The position numbers were made by a program, and so were the translations under genes. From Chitinivibrionia bacterium (lineage in GTDB: Bacteria > Fibrobacterota > Chitinivibrionia > Chitinivibrionales > Chitinivibrionaceae), in contig WRAZ01000007.1 in assembly GCA_009779925.1 (NCBI GenBank), positions 1 to 64,000 on the forward strand: a stretch of 64,000 nt of DNA, in the 5' to 3' direction. Shown here piece by piece: positions 51,298-59,410 of this stretch (its first letter is position 1; each line of letters starts with the position of its first letter). The notes beneath the pieces were generated by a model, which worked only from the letters and a program-made list of their open reading frames with translations, was not told the DNA's origin and ran no database searches.

Positions 51298-52781
51298 GAA
51301 AAATTCTTGTAATCAGCGCTTTTGCTTTGCTGTTTTTGTCGGCTTGCGCTACGCAACAAACATCGACCGCTCCTGTTCGTCCGTCAAGAATGCCCACATT
51401 TGAGAGCACCGCCGAAAGAAACCAAGGTCGCCAAAGCCGCCAACAATCAACAACGGAAGTAATTGCAACGCGAGAAGCGAACGAAATTCGGCAAAGCCGC
51501 ACGGCAGACACGGTCATTGCGATTTTGCCGACGCACAGACAAGCGCGTCCGCGACCGCAACAGCCGCGAGAACAAACGCGCCCGCAAATAAGCGTTGAGC
51601 GCACGCTTGCAATCCCGCAAATAAACCAAGATTATCAAGACCCAAATCTGCGGATTATGCTTCACAGAAATATTAAATCGCACAGAATAAGAATTCACGG
51701 GCACGCGGATATTTCGTCCAAAAACACGAGCGTTCGCGTATCGGACGGAGAGCTCGAAATCTCCTTTATAAACGAAAACACAATCCAAATTTCGGCGCAC
51801 GGCAGACGACAGCAAATAGCGCTTCCCTGCACGCTCTCCTTTGTCAGCGGCAAAATGAGATTTTCGGACGGTGCAAACGAATATCGGGGACAAATAATTT
51901 TCACGAGCGGACAAAACGGATTTTCCCTAATAAATTACATTGGTCTCGAAGATTATCTGCGCGGAGTTTTGCCTCTGGAAATCGGTGTTCGCGGAGAGCC
52001 CGAATTTGAGGCGTTAAAAGCGCAGGCAATCGCCGCAAGAACTTTCGCTTTATCGAGAATGCTCGCAAGCCGAAACCGCGAATTTGATATGGTGGCAACG
52101 GTTATGGATCAAGTTTACGGCGGAAGCGGCAACGAATACGCTCTTTCGGACTTGGCAATAGCAAAAACCCGCGGAATTGTTGTTGCTAAACAAGAAAACG
52201 GCGCGCTTTTGGAAACCTTTTTCCACGCAATTTGCGGAGGACAAACCGCCGCCGTTAACGAAGTATGGAACTCGCAACCAAACCCGTCGCTTGTATCGAG
52301 AAGCGATTTGGACGAAAACGGCGTAGCATTTTGCGCCACCGCAAATTGGTTTAATTGGACGGAAACTTGGAGCATAGCGCAATTTTCGCAAATCCTGCAT
52401 AAATATTCGAGAAGCACGATAGGCGAGGCGCCGTTTGACGGAACTGTGCGCGCAGTAAACATCGCCTCCCGAACGCCGAGCGGTCGCGTAAACGTCTTGG
52501 AAATCCGCTCAAACAGCGGCACATTCACCTACGGAAGAGACCGTTCGCGCTTTGTTTTGCGCCGCCCCACAAGAGACGAAGGAATTTTGAGAAGCGCAAA
52601 TTTTGAAATCAGAATAGACGGCGGACAAGTTCGCGCAACAGGCAGAGGCTTCGGACACGGAATAGGAATGTGCCAAAACGGCGCCTTGGAGCGAGCGCGC
52701 AGAGGTCAAGATTTCACCCAAATTCTGAGCGCTTATTACACCAACATAAAGTTAGCGCAAGTAAATGATTTTTTAGATTAA
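51294..52781 (+). CDS. SpoIID/LytB-domain lipoprotein
   Basis: 495 residues. The signal ends in the lipobox LSACA (about 15-19), followed by a Gln/Arg/Pro-rich linker to about residue 100. A beta domain then leads to the SpoIID pattern NYIGLEDYLRGVLPLEIG, FEALKAQAIAARTFALS, VYGGSGNE and GFGHGIGMCQNGA. SpoIID proteins bind or cleave glycan strands of peptidoglycan; outside sporulating bacteria they are thought to act in amidase activation or wall turnover. Lipid anchoring puts it in the periplasm. Confidence 0.88.
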   Translation: MRKILVISAFALLFLSACATQQTSTAPVRPSRMPTFESTAERNQGRQSRQQSTTEVIATREANEIRQSRTADTVIAILPTHRQARPRPQQPREQTRPQISVERTLAIPQINQDYQDPNLRIMLHRNIKSHRIRIHGHADISSKNTSVRVSDGELEISFINENTIQISAHGRRQQIALPCTLSFVSGKMRFSDGANEYRGQIIFTSGQNGFSLINYIGLEDYLRGVLPLEIGVRGEPEFEALKAQAIAARTFALSRMLASRNREFDMVATVMDQVYGGSGNEYALSDLAIAKTRGIVVAKQENGALLETFFHAICGGQTAAVNEVWNSQPNPSLVSRSDLDENGVAFCATANWFNWTETWSIAQFSQILHKYSRSTIGEAPFDGTVRAVNIASRTPSGRVNVLEIRSNSGTFTYGRDRSRFVLRRPTRDEGILRSANFEIRIDGGQVRATGRGFGHGIGMCQNGALERARRGQDFTQILSAYYTNIKLAQVNDFLD

Positions 52782-52803
52782 CCGACAACCGACAACAATA
52801 ATA

Positions 52804-53868
52804 TCACATCCACTTTCTTCTTCTGAAATACACCATCATTCCAACTGATATGGCGAGCATAACTCCCAGAACGACAAAATAGCCGTACTCCCATTTGAGC
52901 TCGGGAATGTGTTCAAAGTTCATTCCGTAAAGAGAGGCGATAAAAGTTATCGGAATAAACAAAAGCGAAAACGCCGTAAGCATTCGCAAGGTGTCGTTGA
53001 AACGATTGGCAACGCTCAGATTATAGATTTGCAGATTATCGGCAAGCATATCGCGACAGCTTTCTATCGCCGAATTTGCGCGCGCCGAAATATCGAGCAA
53101 GTTGTGGAAAAACGGCTCGGTCTCGTCTTTTATAAGGTCGGTATCAAGCGTGTTTATATGGACGATAAAATCGTTTGTCGGACGGACGGTTTTGCGCAAA
53201 CGGTTAAGAATTCGCTTCAAATTACCCAATTCGTCGATTGAGTCCTGCCGCAAATCTTTGCCGTCGATTGCGTCTTCGAGGTCTTCGATTTTGTCGCTTA
53301 TTTGCTCGGTTATTCCAATGTAATTTTCAACTACGGCGTCTATCAACTGATACGCAAGATAATCTGCGCCGCTTTTGAAATTTCTGCCTTTTTTTCTGTG
53401 GATTTTTTGGCGAACGTGCTTAAAAATATCTTCTTTGCTTTCCTTAAAACTAAGAACGTAATTATCGCTTAAAACCAAACTTACCTGCTCGCTCGTAATT
53501 TCTCCGCCGTAGTAATAAAGCATTTTTGTTATGAAGAAAATGCAATCGCCGTAATCCTGCATCTTCGGGTGCTGGGTCGTGTTAAGAATGTCTTCCACTA
53601 TAAGTGGGTGAAGCTCAAGAAGCGCGCCGATTTCCTTAATATGCTCGCCATCGTGAACGCCCGTAATGTTTATCCAAGTTATGCAATCGTTGTTAAGCGG
53701 AAGAATTTCGCGAATGTTTTCTATTTTGAAATCTTTAACATTGCCGTTTCTGTAGTATTCTATGACTTCTATTGACAATTGTTCTACCTTTTTTTCACCG
53801 ATAAACACAATATCTTCGGGCATTTCTCCGATTTTTTCCGACATATTTTCAGTAAATTTATCCGACAT
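52804..53868 (-). CDS. corA: Magnesium/cobalt transporter CorA
   Basis: 354 residues. A large cytoplasmic domain (WINITGVHDGEHIKEIGALLELHPLIVEDIL) is followed by two C-terminal membrane helices, with the ion-selectivity YGMNFEHIPEL loop (GMN motif) between them and a basic tail RRRKWM. It passes Mg2+ or Co2+ as a pentamer. It lies immediately downstream of mgtE on the same strand, so two unrelated Mg2+ transporters may share a transcript. Confidence 0.94.
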   Translation of the reverse strand: MSDKFTENMSEKIGEMPEDIVFIGEKKVEQLSIEVIEYYRNGNVKDFKIENIREILPLNNDCITWINITGVHDGEHIKEIGALLELHPLIVEDILNTTQHPKMQDYGDCIFFITKMLYYYGGEITSEQVSLVLSDNYVLSFKESKEDIFKHVRQKIHRKKGRNFKSGADYLAYQLIDAVVENYIGITEQISDKIEDLEDAIDGKDLRQDSIDELGNLKRILNRLRKTVRPTNDFIVHINTLDTDLIKDETEPFFHNLLDISARANSAIESCRDMLADNLQIYNLSVANRFNDTLRMLTAFSLLFIPITFIASLYGMNFEHIPELKWEYGYFVVLGVMLAISVGMMVYFRRRKWM

Positions 53869-53883
53869 TATACTCTCCTTTTT

Positions 53884-55245
53884 TTACAGTCCCAACAAAG
53901 CGGTGGCTATCGCAAAATAAACAATAAGCGCCGAGGCGTCAACCATTGTCGTAATCAGCGGCGCCGCCATAACCGCAGGGTCAATTTTACATTTTTTCGC
54001 CAGTAAAGGAAGCATACTTCCGCAAATTTTTGCAATAATAACCGTAAATAAAAGCGTTCCGCCTACAACCGCGCCTAATCTTATTCCGCTCTCAACGCCC
54101 TCTCTGCCGCCGTAAAGAAGCCATATACGCACAAAATTAAAAAGCGCAAGCGCTCCGCCGACCAATAAACTTACGCGTAATTCTTTCCAAACAACTTTCA
54201 AAAAATCACCCGGGCGTATTTCGGACACGGCTATACCGCGTATAATAAGCGTTGAACTTTGAGCCCCCGCATTACCGCCCGTCCCCATAAGCATAGGTAT
54301 AAACGACACCAAAATCGCCATTTTCATTATAGCGTCTTCATATACTTCTATTATAAAACCTACAACGGTAGCCGCCAACATCAAAAACAATAACCAAGCG
54401 ACGCGCTTTTTCGCGTGAGTAAAAACGCTTGTTTTGAGATACGGTTTTTCGGACGGCGCCATAGCAGCCATTTTTTCAAAGTCTTCGGTGGTTTCTTCCT
54501 GAATAACATCGACAATGTCGTCGATTGTGATAATACCCATCATCTTATTTTCCGCGTCAACGACGGGAATACTTAAAAGGTCGTATTTTTTTACCTTATG
54601 CGCAACATCTTCTTGGTCTTCAAAGGTTTTTACGGTGATAATATTGGTATCGTCCATTATATTGCCGACAATTTCGTCCTGTTCGGCAAGCAATAGAGTT
54701 TTTACGCTTACAACGCCTTCCAATTTATGCTTCGAGTCAATGACATAACAGGTGTAAATGGTTTCTTTGTCAACGCCGTTTTTACGTATTTTGTAGAACG
54801 CGTCCTGCACTGTCATATCTTTTTTCAAATACACGTATTCCATCGTCATTATGCTTCCCGCGGAATTTTCGGGATAGTTCAGCAGACGATTTATTTGCTC
54901 GCGCGTTTCGGGTTTTGCGCCCAAGAGAACTTTTTTGGCTATGTTCGCCGGCATTTCTTCTATGAAACTTACCGCGTCGTCAAGAAAAAGTTCCTCTATA
55001 ATAAAACTGATTTCCTTGTCGCTGAGTTTCTCGGTAATCGACATTTGCACATCGGAAGACAAATCGGCAAAAACGTCCGCCGCCTTGTTTTTCGGCAATA
55101 TACGGAAAACAAGCACCGCCTTGTCAATCGGAAAATTTTCGATAAGCTGCGCTATGTCCGCCGCGTTTTCTTCGACAAACTCGCTTTGAAGCATACGATA
55201 CTGCTTCTTGTCAAACATTTCTTCGTAAATTTCAAAATTTTTCAC
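53884..55245 (-). CDS. mgtE: Magnesium transporter MgtE
   Basis: 453 residues. N-terminal MgtE_N superhelix (about 10-125), a CBS pair (NSAGSIMTMEYVYLKKDMTVQDA ... IPVVDAENKMMGIITIDDIVDVIQEE) and five membrane helices with IPMLMGTGGNAGAQSSTLIIRGIA and VMAAPLITTMVDASALIVYF, the ion-pore motifs. The CBS domains gate the channel by cytoplasmic Mg2+. No Mg2+ riboswitch was seen upstream. Confidence 0.95.
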   Translation of the reverse strand: MKNFEIYEEMFDKKQYRMLQSEFVEENAADIAQLIENFPIDKAVLVFRILPKNKAADVFADLSSDVQMSITEKLSDKEISFIIEELFLDDAVSFIEEMPANIAKKVLLGAKPETREQINRLLNYPENSAGSIMTMEYVYLKKDMTVQDAFYKIRKNGVDKETIYTCYVIDSKHKLEGVVSVKTLLLAEQDEIVGNIMDDTNIITVKTFEDQEDVAHKVKKYDLLSIPVVDAENKMMGIITIDDIVDVIQEETTEDFEKMAAMAPSEKPYLKTSVFTHAKKRVAWLLFLMLAATVVGFIIEVYEDAIMKMAILVSFIPMLMGTGGNAGAQSSTLIIRGIAVSEIRPGDFLKVVWKELRVSLLVGGALALFNFVRIWLLYGGREGVESGIRLGAVVGGTLLFTVIIAKICGSMLPLLAKKCKIDPAVMAAPLITTMVDASALIVYFAIATALLGL

Positions 55246-55348
55246 GCATTGCCTCTGAAAACCTAAAAAAACGATTACTTCGCCCGAAAAATAATCATTC
55301 TTTCACGTAAAAATCAAGGTTTTTTAAAATTTTACAGCATTTTCACAA

Positions 55349-55386
55349 GGCAAAATATATTTTACACCTTGACAAAACGTATTTTC
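55349..55386 (+). promoter_or_regulatory. Two tandem promoter-like motifs
   Basis: GGCAAAATATATTTTA at 55349-55364 and GACAAAACGTATTTTC at 55371-55386 both fit the GGCAAA-N3-TATTTT pattern, spaced 22 nt apart. The downstream copy lies about 55 nt before the ATG at 55440. Confidence 0.5.
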
Positions 55387-55439
55387 GCACGCAATATTTA
55401 TTGAGCAAGGTTAAATAAAAAATTGGAGAATGGGACAAA

Positions 55440-56417
55440 ATGCAGAACACAAACAGCAATTCACTCGGGCAGGAATTGTCGAAAAAGGACGCTGAATCCG
55501 TCGCGATGTCAATAAACTTACTCTTGGGCAACGTAAAAATGTTTGGCTCAAAACACCCGTCAACAGGACACGCGGCAGACGAATTGTGCCAAAAAATAAC
55601 GAAATTCACAGACAATCTCACTGCGATTACGTTAAAAAAATCGGGAAATTCGTTCTATATTGAAAAATATCTTGTAGATAAACAAATAAATCAGGCGCGC
55701 CTTGCAAAAGAATTTGAAACTTTGCGTATAGACTCGATTTCTTTTATGTCAAACACCTTGCCTTGGAACCTAACGGCTTTTGCGCTTTTTTATTCGGAAG
55801 CGCTTAACACAGGCGACAACGCGAATAAAATAATGGCGCAAATGGAAAAAAACGGGCAAAAAGGTATTGCCCTAAACAATGCCGACGACGACGTTAAAAC
55901 AACAGTCGTCAAGCCAGCCGAGCCTAAGTCCGAGCCCGAACCGGAACAAAAAACCAAAAAAGCGCAAGAGAAAATCGTGCAAAAAGAAGAGGAAAAAAAT
56001 CACAATAACCACTATCCGCTTTTGTCGCACAAAGCAACCGTATATTTCATAAAACGCTACATTGAGGAGTTTTTCAGGCACAAAAATCCTTTTTCAATAC
56101 TCGTAATTTCGGACAAAGTGCAAAGCAAAGACAGTATTTCATCGTTGAGCGACAGCATTTCCGATATTATAGCAAAAGGTTTTCGCTTCTTGGATATTTC
56201 GGGATTTATACATATCAGAGGAAAAGACATAGCGATAATAATTCTTCCGATGACCAAAAGCGACGGTTTAAAGGCTGTTTTGGCAAGATTAAACAAAAAA
56301 ATAGACGAAAATCAGCAGACCTTAACCCATATAACAATTGAAGATAACGGCGAAAAAGACGCCAAAGCTTTAAGTTATGCAAATATTATGAAACAAATTT
56401 TGCGGGAACACGTTTAA
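55440..56417 (+). CDS. Two-domain protein of unknown function, possible degenerate GGDEF
   Basis: 325 residues. An N-terminal helical domain (about 1-130) holds NLLLGNVKMFGSKHPSTGHAADEL, a pattern seen in some HD-domain or sensory proteins. A charged Glu/Lys/Pro linker (160-195) follows. The C-terminal part (HKATVYFIKRYIEEFFRHKNPFSILVI ... GSKHIRG-less DISGFIHIRGKDIAIIILP) has the strand order of a GGDEF domain without the GG(D/E)EF motif, so synthase activity is unlikely. No clear family. Confidence 0.55.
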   Translation: MQNTNSNSLGQELSKKDAESVAMSINLLLGNVKMFGSKHPSTGHAADELCQKITKFTDNLTAITLKKSGNSFYIEKYLVDKQINQARLAKEFETLRIDSISFMSNTLPWNLTAFALFYSEALNTGDNANKIMAQMEKNGQKGIALNNADDDVKTTVVKPAEPKSEPEPEQKTKKAQEKIVQKEEEKNHNNHYPLLSHKATVYFIKRYIEEFFRHKNPFSILVISDKVQSKDSISSLSDSISDIIAKGFRFLDISGFIHIRGKDIAIIILPMTKSDGLKAVLARLNKKIDENQQTLTHITIEDNGEKDAKALSYANIMKQILREHV

Positions 56418-56425
56418 AATGTATG

Positions 56426-56995
56426 TTAGTTGTTGTTGCAAACTCGTCGAACATAATCAATTATACTGCCGTCGCGCCTGTTTCTGTCGCTGAATTCGTG
56501 ATAAAGCATCGGATTGCGCCTAATCAGAAACGCCCTCGTCGCTCTGTCGGTAAGCGACGCAAATTCTCCGTTTGAATGCTCGACGATTACCCATACTTCG
56601 CTGGTATTATTTTCGGAATGCCTTTCCGTTCCCGCAGGCATTTTTTGCACTCGACGAAAATACGAAAAGTCCTCGCACCTCGTCAGACGACGAAATCGCG
56701 GCGAGCCAAGTCCGTGCGTTCCATCGGCGATATAAAAATGCGTTCCGTCGGTAAAAGCAAAAATATCGCCTCGAAAAAGGCGCATTCTCCCACGCTCGTT
56801 ATGATGTTCCAAGCGAAAATCCGGGTCGTTTATGTCGGTAGATTTTGCTATTACGGAAAGTATGAACGTGCTGTCAATAATATCGGGCGTGTTTTCGACA
56901 AATGCGCCGATACTCGAAAAACCGCCGACAGAAACTTGCGCCGAAGCTAAAAAAAACACCATAAAAATAAAGATTAAAGTCTTTGCTGTTTGCAT
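56426..56995 (-). CDS. Exported protein of unknown function
   Basis: 189 residues with an N-terminal signal peptide (cleavage near residues 18-20, FLASAQ). The mature part has FRGDIFAFTDGTHFYIADG and an Arg-rich C-terminus and may be a beta-rich periplasmic domain. No family recognised. It lies 15 nt upstream on the minus strand from nothing obvious: its upstream neighbour is tyrA, whose stop is at 57011. Confidence 0.5.
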   Translation of the reverse strand: MQTAKTLIFIFMVFFLASAQVSVGGFSSIGAFVENTPDIIDSTFILSVIAKSTDINDPDFRLEHHNERGRMRLFRGDIFAFTDGTHFYIADGTHGLGSPRFRRLTRCEDFSYFRRVQKMPAGTERHSENNTSEVWVIVEHSNGEFASLTDRATRAFLIRRNPMLYHEFSDRNRRDGSIIDYVRRVCNNN

Positions 56996-57010
56996 AATTT
57001 TTTCCTTTTT

Positions 57011-58105
57011 TTATCCTAACCGAGCCGAAAAGCCTGCCGATTGCAATAAACCAATCGCTTTTTGCGCAATCGCTTCGTCGGCAAACGCAAACATAAAACT
57101 ACCCGCGTCGCCCTCGCGAACTTTAAGCAATTCTATATCGCTGACGTTAATATTGTTATCTGCCAAAATTGTAAATATTTTCGCCAAAAAGCCCTTTTTA
57201 TCTTCCGCTATAACGATTATTCTATACAATTTATTGACAAAGCCCTTTTGATTTTCAGTAAGTTGCGCGCGCACATTTGCAGCGTTATCAAATGCGCCTT
57301 CAAGCGTTCCTTTTTTCAAATTTTGTCGAAGTTCTTTCATTTCTTCAATAAAACAGTCCAAAATTTCGATGTTTGCGCCCTGATTTGTATTGTAAATATC
57401 GTGCCACATTTTATAAGGCGAAGAAGCTATTCGAGTAAGGGACTTAAAACCACCTGCGGCAAGGTCAAGCGTTCCGCATATTTTTTCATTGATTTTTTCA
57501 GCCGTATTAACCAAACCCACGGCTACAATATGAGGAACGTGGCTAACCATAGCTACCATTGCATCGTGTGTTTCGGGAGCGATAAATTTTACTTTACACT
57601 GCAAATATTTCTCTAAAAAATCACTAAGTTCTTCGGCGGCGCGCTTATCTTCGGAGTGCAAAACCCAAACCGCGTTCTGAAACAAAAACGGGTCGGCAAA
57701 TTTTGCGCCGTGCTTTTCGCTTCCAGCCATTGGATGTCCGCCGACAAATTTAACATTTGCGGGCAAATATTTTTGAGCGGCGGCGACTATTTCTTTTTTG
57801 GTGCTTCCGACGTCCGTGATTATCATACCGTCTTTGAGTTTCATTGTCGATATTTTCTTTATTGTTTCTATTATAGTTTCAATCGGCGAACACAAAAACA
57901 GCAAATCGGTATCGGCGAGAATATTCGCGGTTTCATCGTAGTGCGCTCCCCTGTCGACAGCATTTGCCGAAAGCGCGTCTTCTATGTTTTTCTGCGCGGA
58001 AATTCCGACTATTCCTCCGTTAAAATCGCTTTTTTTAAGCGACATTCCGATACTTGCGCCCAAAAGTCCGACCGAATATATTGCAATTTTTTTGACTTCT
58101 TTCAT
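57011..58105 (-). CDS. tyrA: Prephenate dehydrogenase with ACT domain
   Basis: 364 residues. The NAD motif IAIYSVGLLGASIGMSLKK is slightly unusual (YSVGLLG for the common GxGLIG). TDVGSTKKEI, GGHPMAGSEKHG and SHVPHIVAVGLVN are conserved catalytic motifs. The C-terminal ACT domain (IIVIAEDKKGFLAKIFTILADNNINV) suggests control by tyrosine. It makes 4-hydroxyphenylpyruvate. Its start overlaps the stop of the MORN-repeat gene by 4 nt. Confidence 0.92.
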   Translation of the reverse strand: MKEVKKIAIYSVGLLGASIGMSLKKSDFNGGIVGISAQKNIEDALSANAVDRGAHYDETANILADTDLLFLCSPIETIIETIKKISTMKLKDGMIITDVGSTKKEIVAAAQKYLPANVKFVGGHPMAGSEKHGAKFADPFLFQNAVWVLHSEDKRAAEELSDFLEKYLQCKVKFIAPETHDAMVAMVSHVPHIVAVGLVNTAEKINEKICGTLDLAAGGFKSLTRIASSPYKMWHDIYNTNQGANIEILDCFIEEMKELRQNLKKGTLEGAFDNAANVRAQLTENQKGFVNKLYRIIVIAEDKKGFLAKIFTILADNNINVSDIELLKVREGDAGSFMFAFADEAIAQKAIGLLQSAGFSARLG

Positions 58106-58515
58106 CTTTCGCCTCTGTTTCTTCGTCGTTGATTTTCGTCTATGCGCAACCCGCGCTCGTCGTAGTGAATTGTCTCTTGCGGCTTTCCGCGATTAAAAGT
58201 TATGCGCATAAGCCGCGCGCCTGTTTCGCGATAAAAATCGGCAACCCCGTGTTCGCGCCCGTTTTTGAATTCTATACGTGAACGGAGCGCGCCGTTATCG
58301 AAAAATTCTTCGCAAATACCGTCTAATCTGCCGCTGTTATATTGGCATTCGGATTTAATACTTCCGTTTTCGTGAAATGTTTGACGAACTTCTCTGTTTC
58401 GTCTCAAAAGAGTAATGGTTACGGGATTTTCGGTTGTATGCGTGCGGCGAACCTGAGCTTCACAAGGCACAATAATCGCCAAAATCAACAACAAAAAAAA
58501 CGCCGCGCTCATCAT
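58102..58515 (-). CDS. Exported MORN-repeat (YwqK-like) protein
   Basis: 137 residues. A signal peptide (residues 1-20, ILAIIVPCEA) precedes about four MORN-type repeats: QTFHENGSIKSECQYNSGRLDG, EEFFDNGALRSRIEFKNGREHG, DFYRETGARLMRITFNRG. Such proteins are often annotated as YwqK-type antitoxins, but this one is exported, so that role is doubtful. Its ATG overlaps the stop of the 32-codon mini-pheS (TAATG), so translation may be coupled. Confidence 0.78.
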   Translation of the reverse strand: MMSAAFFLLLILAIIVPCEAQVRRTHTTENPVTITLLRRNREVRQTFHENGSIKSECQYNSGRLDGICEEFFDNGALRSRIEFKNGREHGVADFYRETGARLMRITFNRGKPQETIHYDERGLRIDENQRRRNRGER

Positions 58516-58613
58516 TAAAACTCCGCAAATTGCTTGGCAAAGCGCAAATCTCCGCCGTGAATATGTCGGATGTCGTCTATTTTTTTCTTTAAATTTTCAA
58601 GTTGTTCAAGCAT
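58515..58613 (-). pseudogene. Internally deleted pheS copy (32 codons, in frame)
   Basis: The predicted product starts MLEQLENLKK (the first 10 residues of PheS at 62088) and continues KIDDIRHIHGGDLRFAKQFA to EF (the last 22). The 945 bp between are absent, and the two ends join in frame at an AAA microhomology. Ribosome-binding site (AAAGGA), start codon and stop codon are kept, and identity to pheS continues about 40 nt upstream and exactly to the stop codon. It cannot have aminoacylation activity. It is either a relic or a retained leader peptide for the overlapping MORN-repeat gene. Confidence 0.88.
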
Positions 58614-58642
58614 TTTTTGTCCTTTCGTGATACTTTTGTGTG

Positions 58643-58659
58643 TAAATATAATATTTGCC
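58643..58659 (-). promoter_or_regulatory. Promoter-like motif of the mini-pheS
   Basis: Minus strand GGCAAATATTATATTTA, at the same distance from the start codon as the motif at 62118 before the intact pheS. Confidence 0.45.
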
Positions 58660-58689
58660 GCGATGTTTTAACGGTGAATTTTTTCAGCA

Positions 58690-58781
58690 CAAGCGAGTTT
58701 GTGTTTTTGAAAAGAAAACCCATTTTTATTAATCCTGCAATTACTTCTTTTGGTTTCAATAACGGATATTTATCAGCCCAT
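58690..58781 (-). pseudogene. hicA toxin remnant
   Basis: Two nt after the hicB stop an ATG GGC begins, then the frame breaks. One nucleotide later the frame reads KYPLLKPKEVIAGLIKMGF, the conserved N-terminus of HicA-type toxins. The catalytic His (GSH motif) and the remainder are absent; similarity ends near 58705. The extra T at about 58776 and the 3' truncation make the toxin non-functional. Confidence 0.6.
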
Positions 58782-58783
58782 AG

Positions 58784-58987
58784 TTAAACAGCCAATTCCA
58801 AAGGTGTAATGTATCTGGTGCTGTAATTAGGAACAACTTCATCTTCGTAATACAACGCCAACGCCTCTTTCAAATTTTCTATTGCCAAGTCCATAGTTCT
58901 GCCTTGTGAGGTAATGTTATTTTCCACACACATCGCAACAAACCAGTCGTCCTCTCGCCATATAACAGCAGTTCCGTTAAATCTCAT
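58784..58987 (-). CDS. hicB: HicB-type antitoxin without functional toxin
   Basis: 67 residues. GTAVIWREDDWFVAMCVENNITSQGRTMDLAIENLKEALALYYED is the HicB partial RNase H-like fold. There is no additional C-terminal DNA-binding domain. The toxin gene that should follow is broken, leaving a solitary antitoxin that could still neutralise HicA toxins encoded elsewhere. A promoter-like motif at 59008-59024 and GGAG precede the ATG. Confidence 0.85.
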   Translation of the reverse strand: MRFNGTAVIWREDDWFVAMCVENNITSQGRTMDLAIENLKEALALYYEDEVVPNYSTRYITPLELAV

Positions 58988-59007
58988 AATACTTCTCCTT
59001 TTTTTTA

Positions 59008-59024
59008 TAAAAATACATTCTGTA
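59008..59024 (-). promoter_or_regulatory. Promoter-like motif of hicB
   Basis: Minus strand TACAGAATGTATTTTTA; the TATTTT half is conserved and the head is degenerate. The sequence just upstream (CACCGTTGAAACATCG) is similar to that before the mini-pheS motif. Confidence 0.4.
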
Positions 59025-59080
59025 ACGATGTTTCAACGGTGGAAATTTAATTGTTTTATTTTCTTTCGTTCCTCGCACCG

Positions 59081-59096
59081 TGCAAATATTATTTTA
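59081..59096 (+). promoter_or_regulatory. Promoter-like motif of structured leader copy 2
   Basis: TGCAAATATTATTTTA, with TATTTT at 59090-59095 and the outer helix starting at 59101. It has the same spacing as copy 1. Confidence 0.6.
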
Positions 59097-59100
59097 GTAA

Positions 59101-59305
59101 TGCGAAAAAGGTGAAAATCGAGATTTTTTCTCGACTTTTCATTTGTGTTCTTTGTTATGTTTGTTTTAACGCCATTAGCCAATGGTAGAATTAAGCCTTC
59201 ACAGGCTGTTCTGCCACGTTCTGCCGTTGGCTTGTTATTTAACCATTCAGCATACACAGATGAATTCACCTTTTTCGCAAAATATGAATTTGGGCAGAGC
59301 AGCCT
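59101..59305 (+). ncRNA. Candidate structured RNA leader, copy 2
   Basis: Complementary arms: P1 59101-59115 with 59265-59279 (15 bp); P2 59118-59122 with 59130-59134; P3 59177-59190 with 59219-59232 (14 bp with two GU); P4 59194-59198 with 59203-59207; a short hairpin 59280-59283 with 59288-59291. AGGCTGTTCTGCC at 59203-59215 pairs over 13 bp with GGCAGAGCAGCCT at 59293-59305, crossing P1 and P3. The order of all elements equals copy 1 at 4245-4430, and the block 59132-59156 is identical to it, while P1, P2, P3 and P4 arms differ in sequence and remain complementary. The 3' strand could also form a local hairpin (AGCAG/CTGCT). An AGGAGGG site and a membrane-protein start follow. Confidence 0.75.
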
Positions 59306-59410
59306 TTTCTGCTTTTGTGGACAAGTCTTTCTTTCCCTAAAATAATTCATAATTAAATTCGGCAATTAGCACGGTGCTTTTTGTATAAATTTTAATTTTA
59401 GGAGGGTTTT

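Noticed and set aside
58784-58987. hicB as a MORN-gene antitoxin partner
   Set aside because: The genes are separated by the mini-pheS and hicA relic with their own promoter-like motifs; no functional link is visible.
59033-59365. 110-codon minus-strand ORF across the structured leader
   Set aside because: It is antisense to the paired RNA, lacks a ribosome-binding site and shows no protein-like pattern; the covarying helices explain the sequence better.
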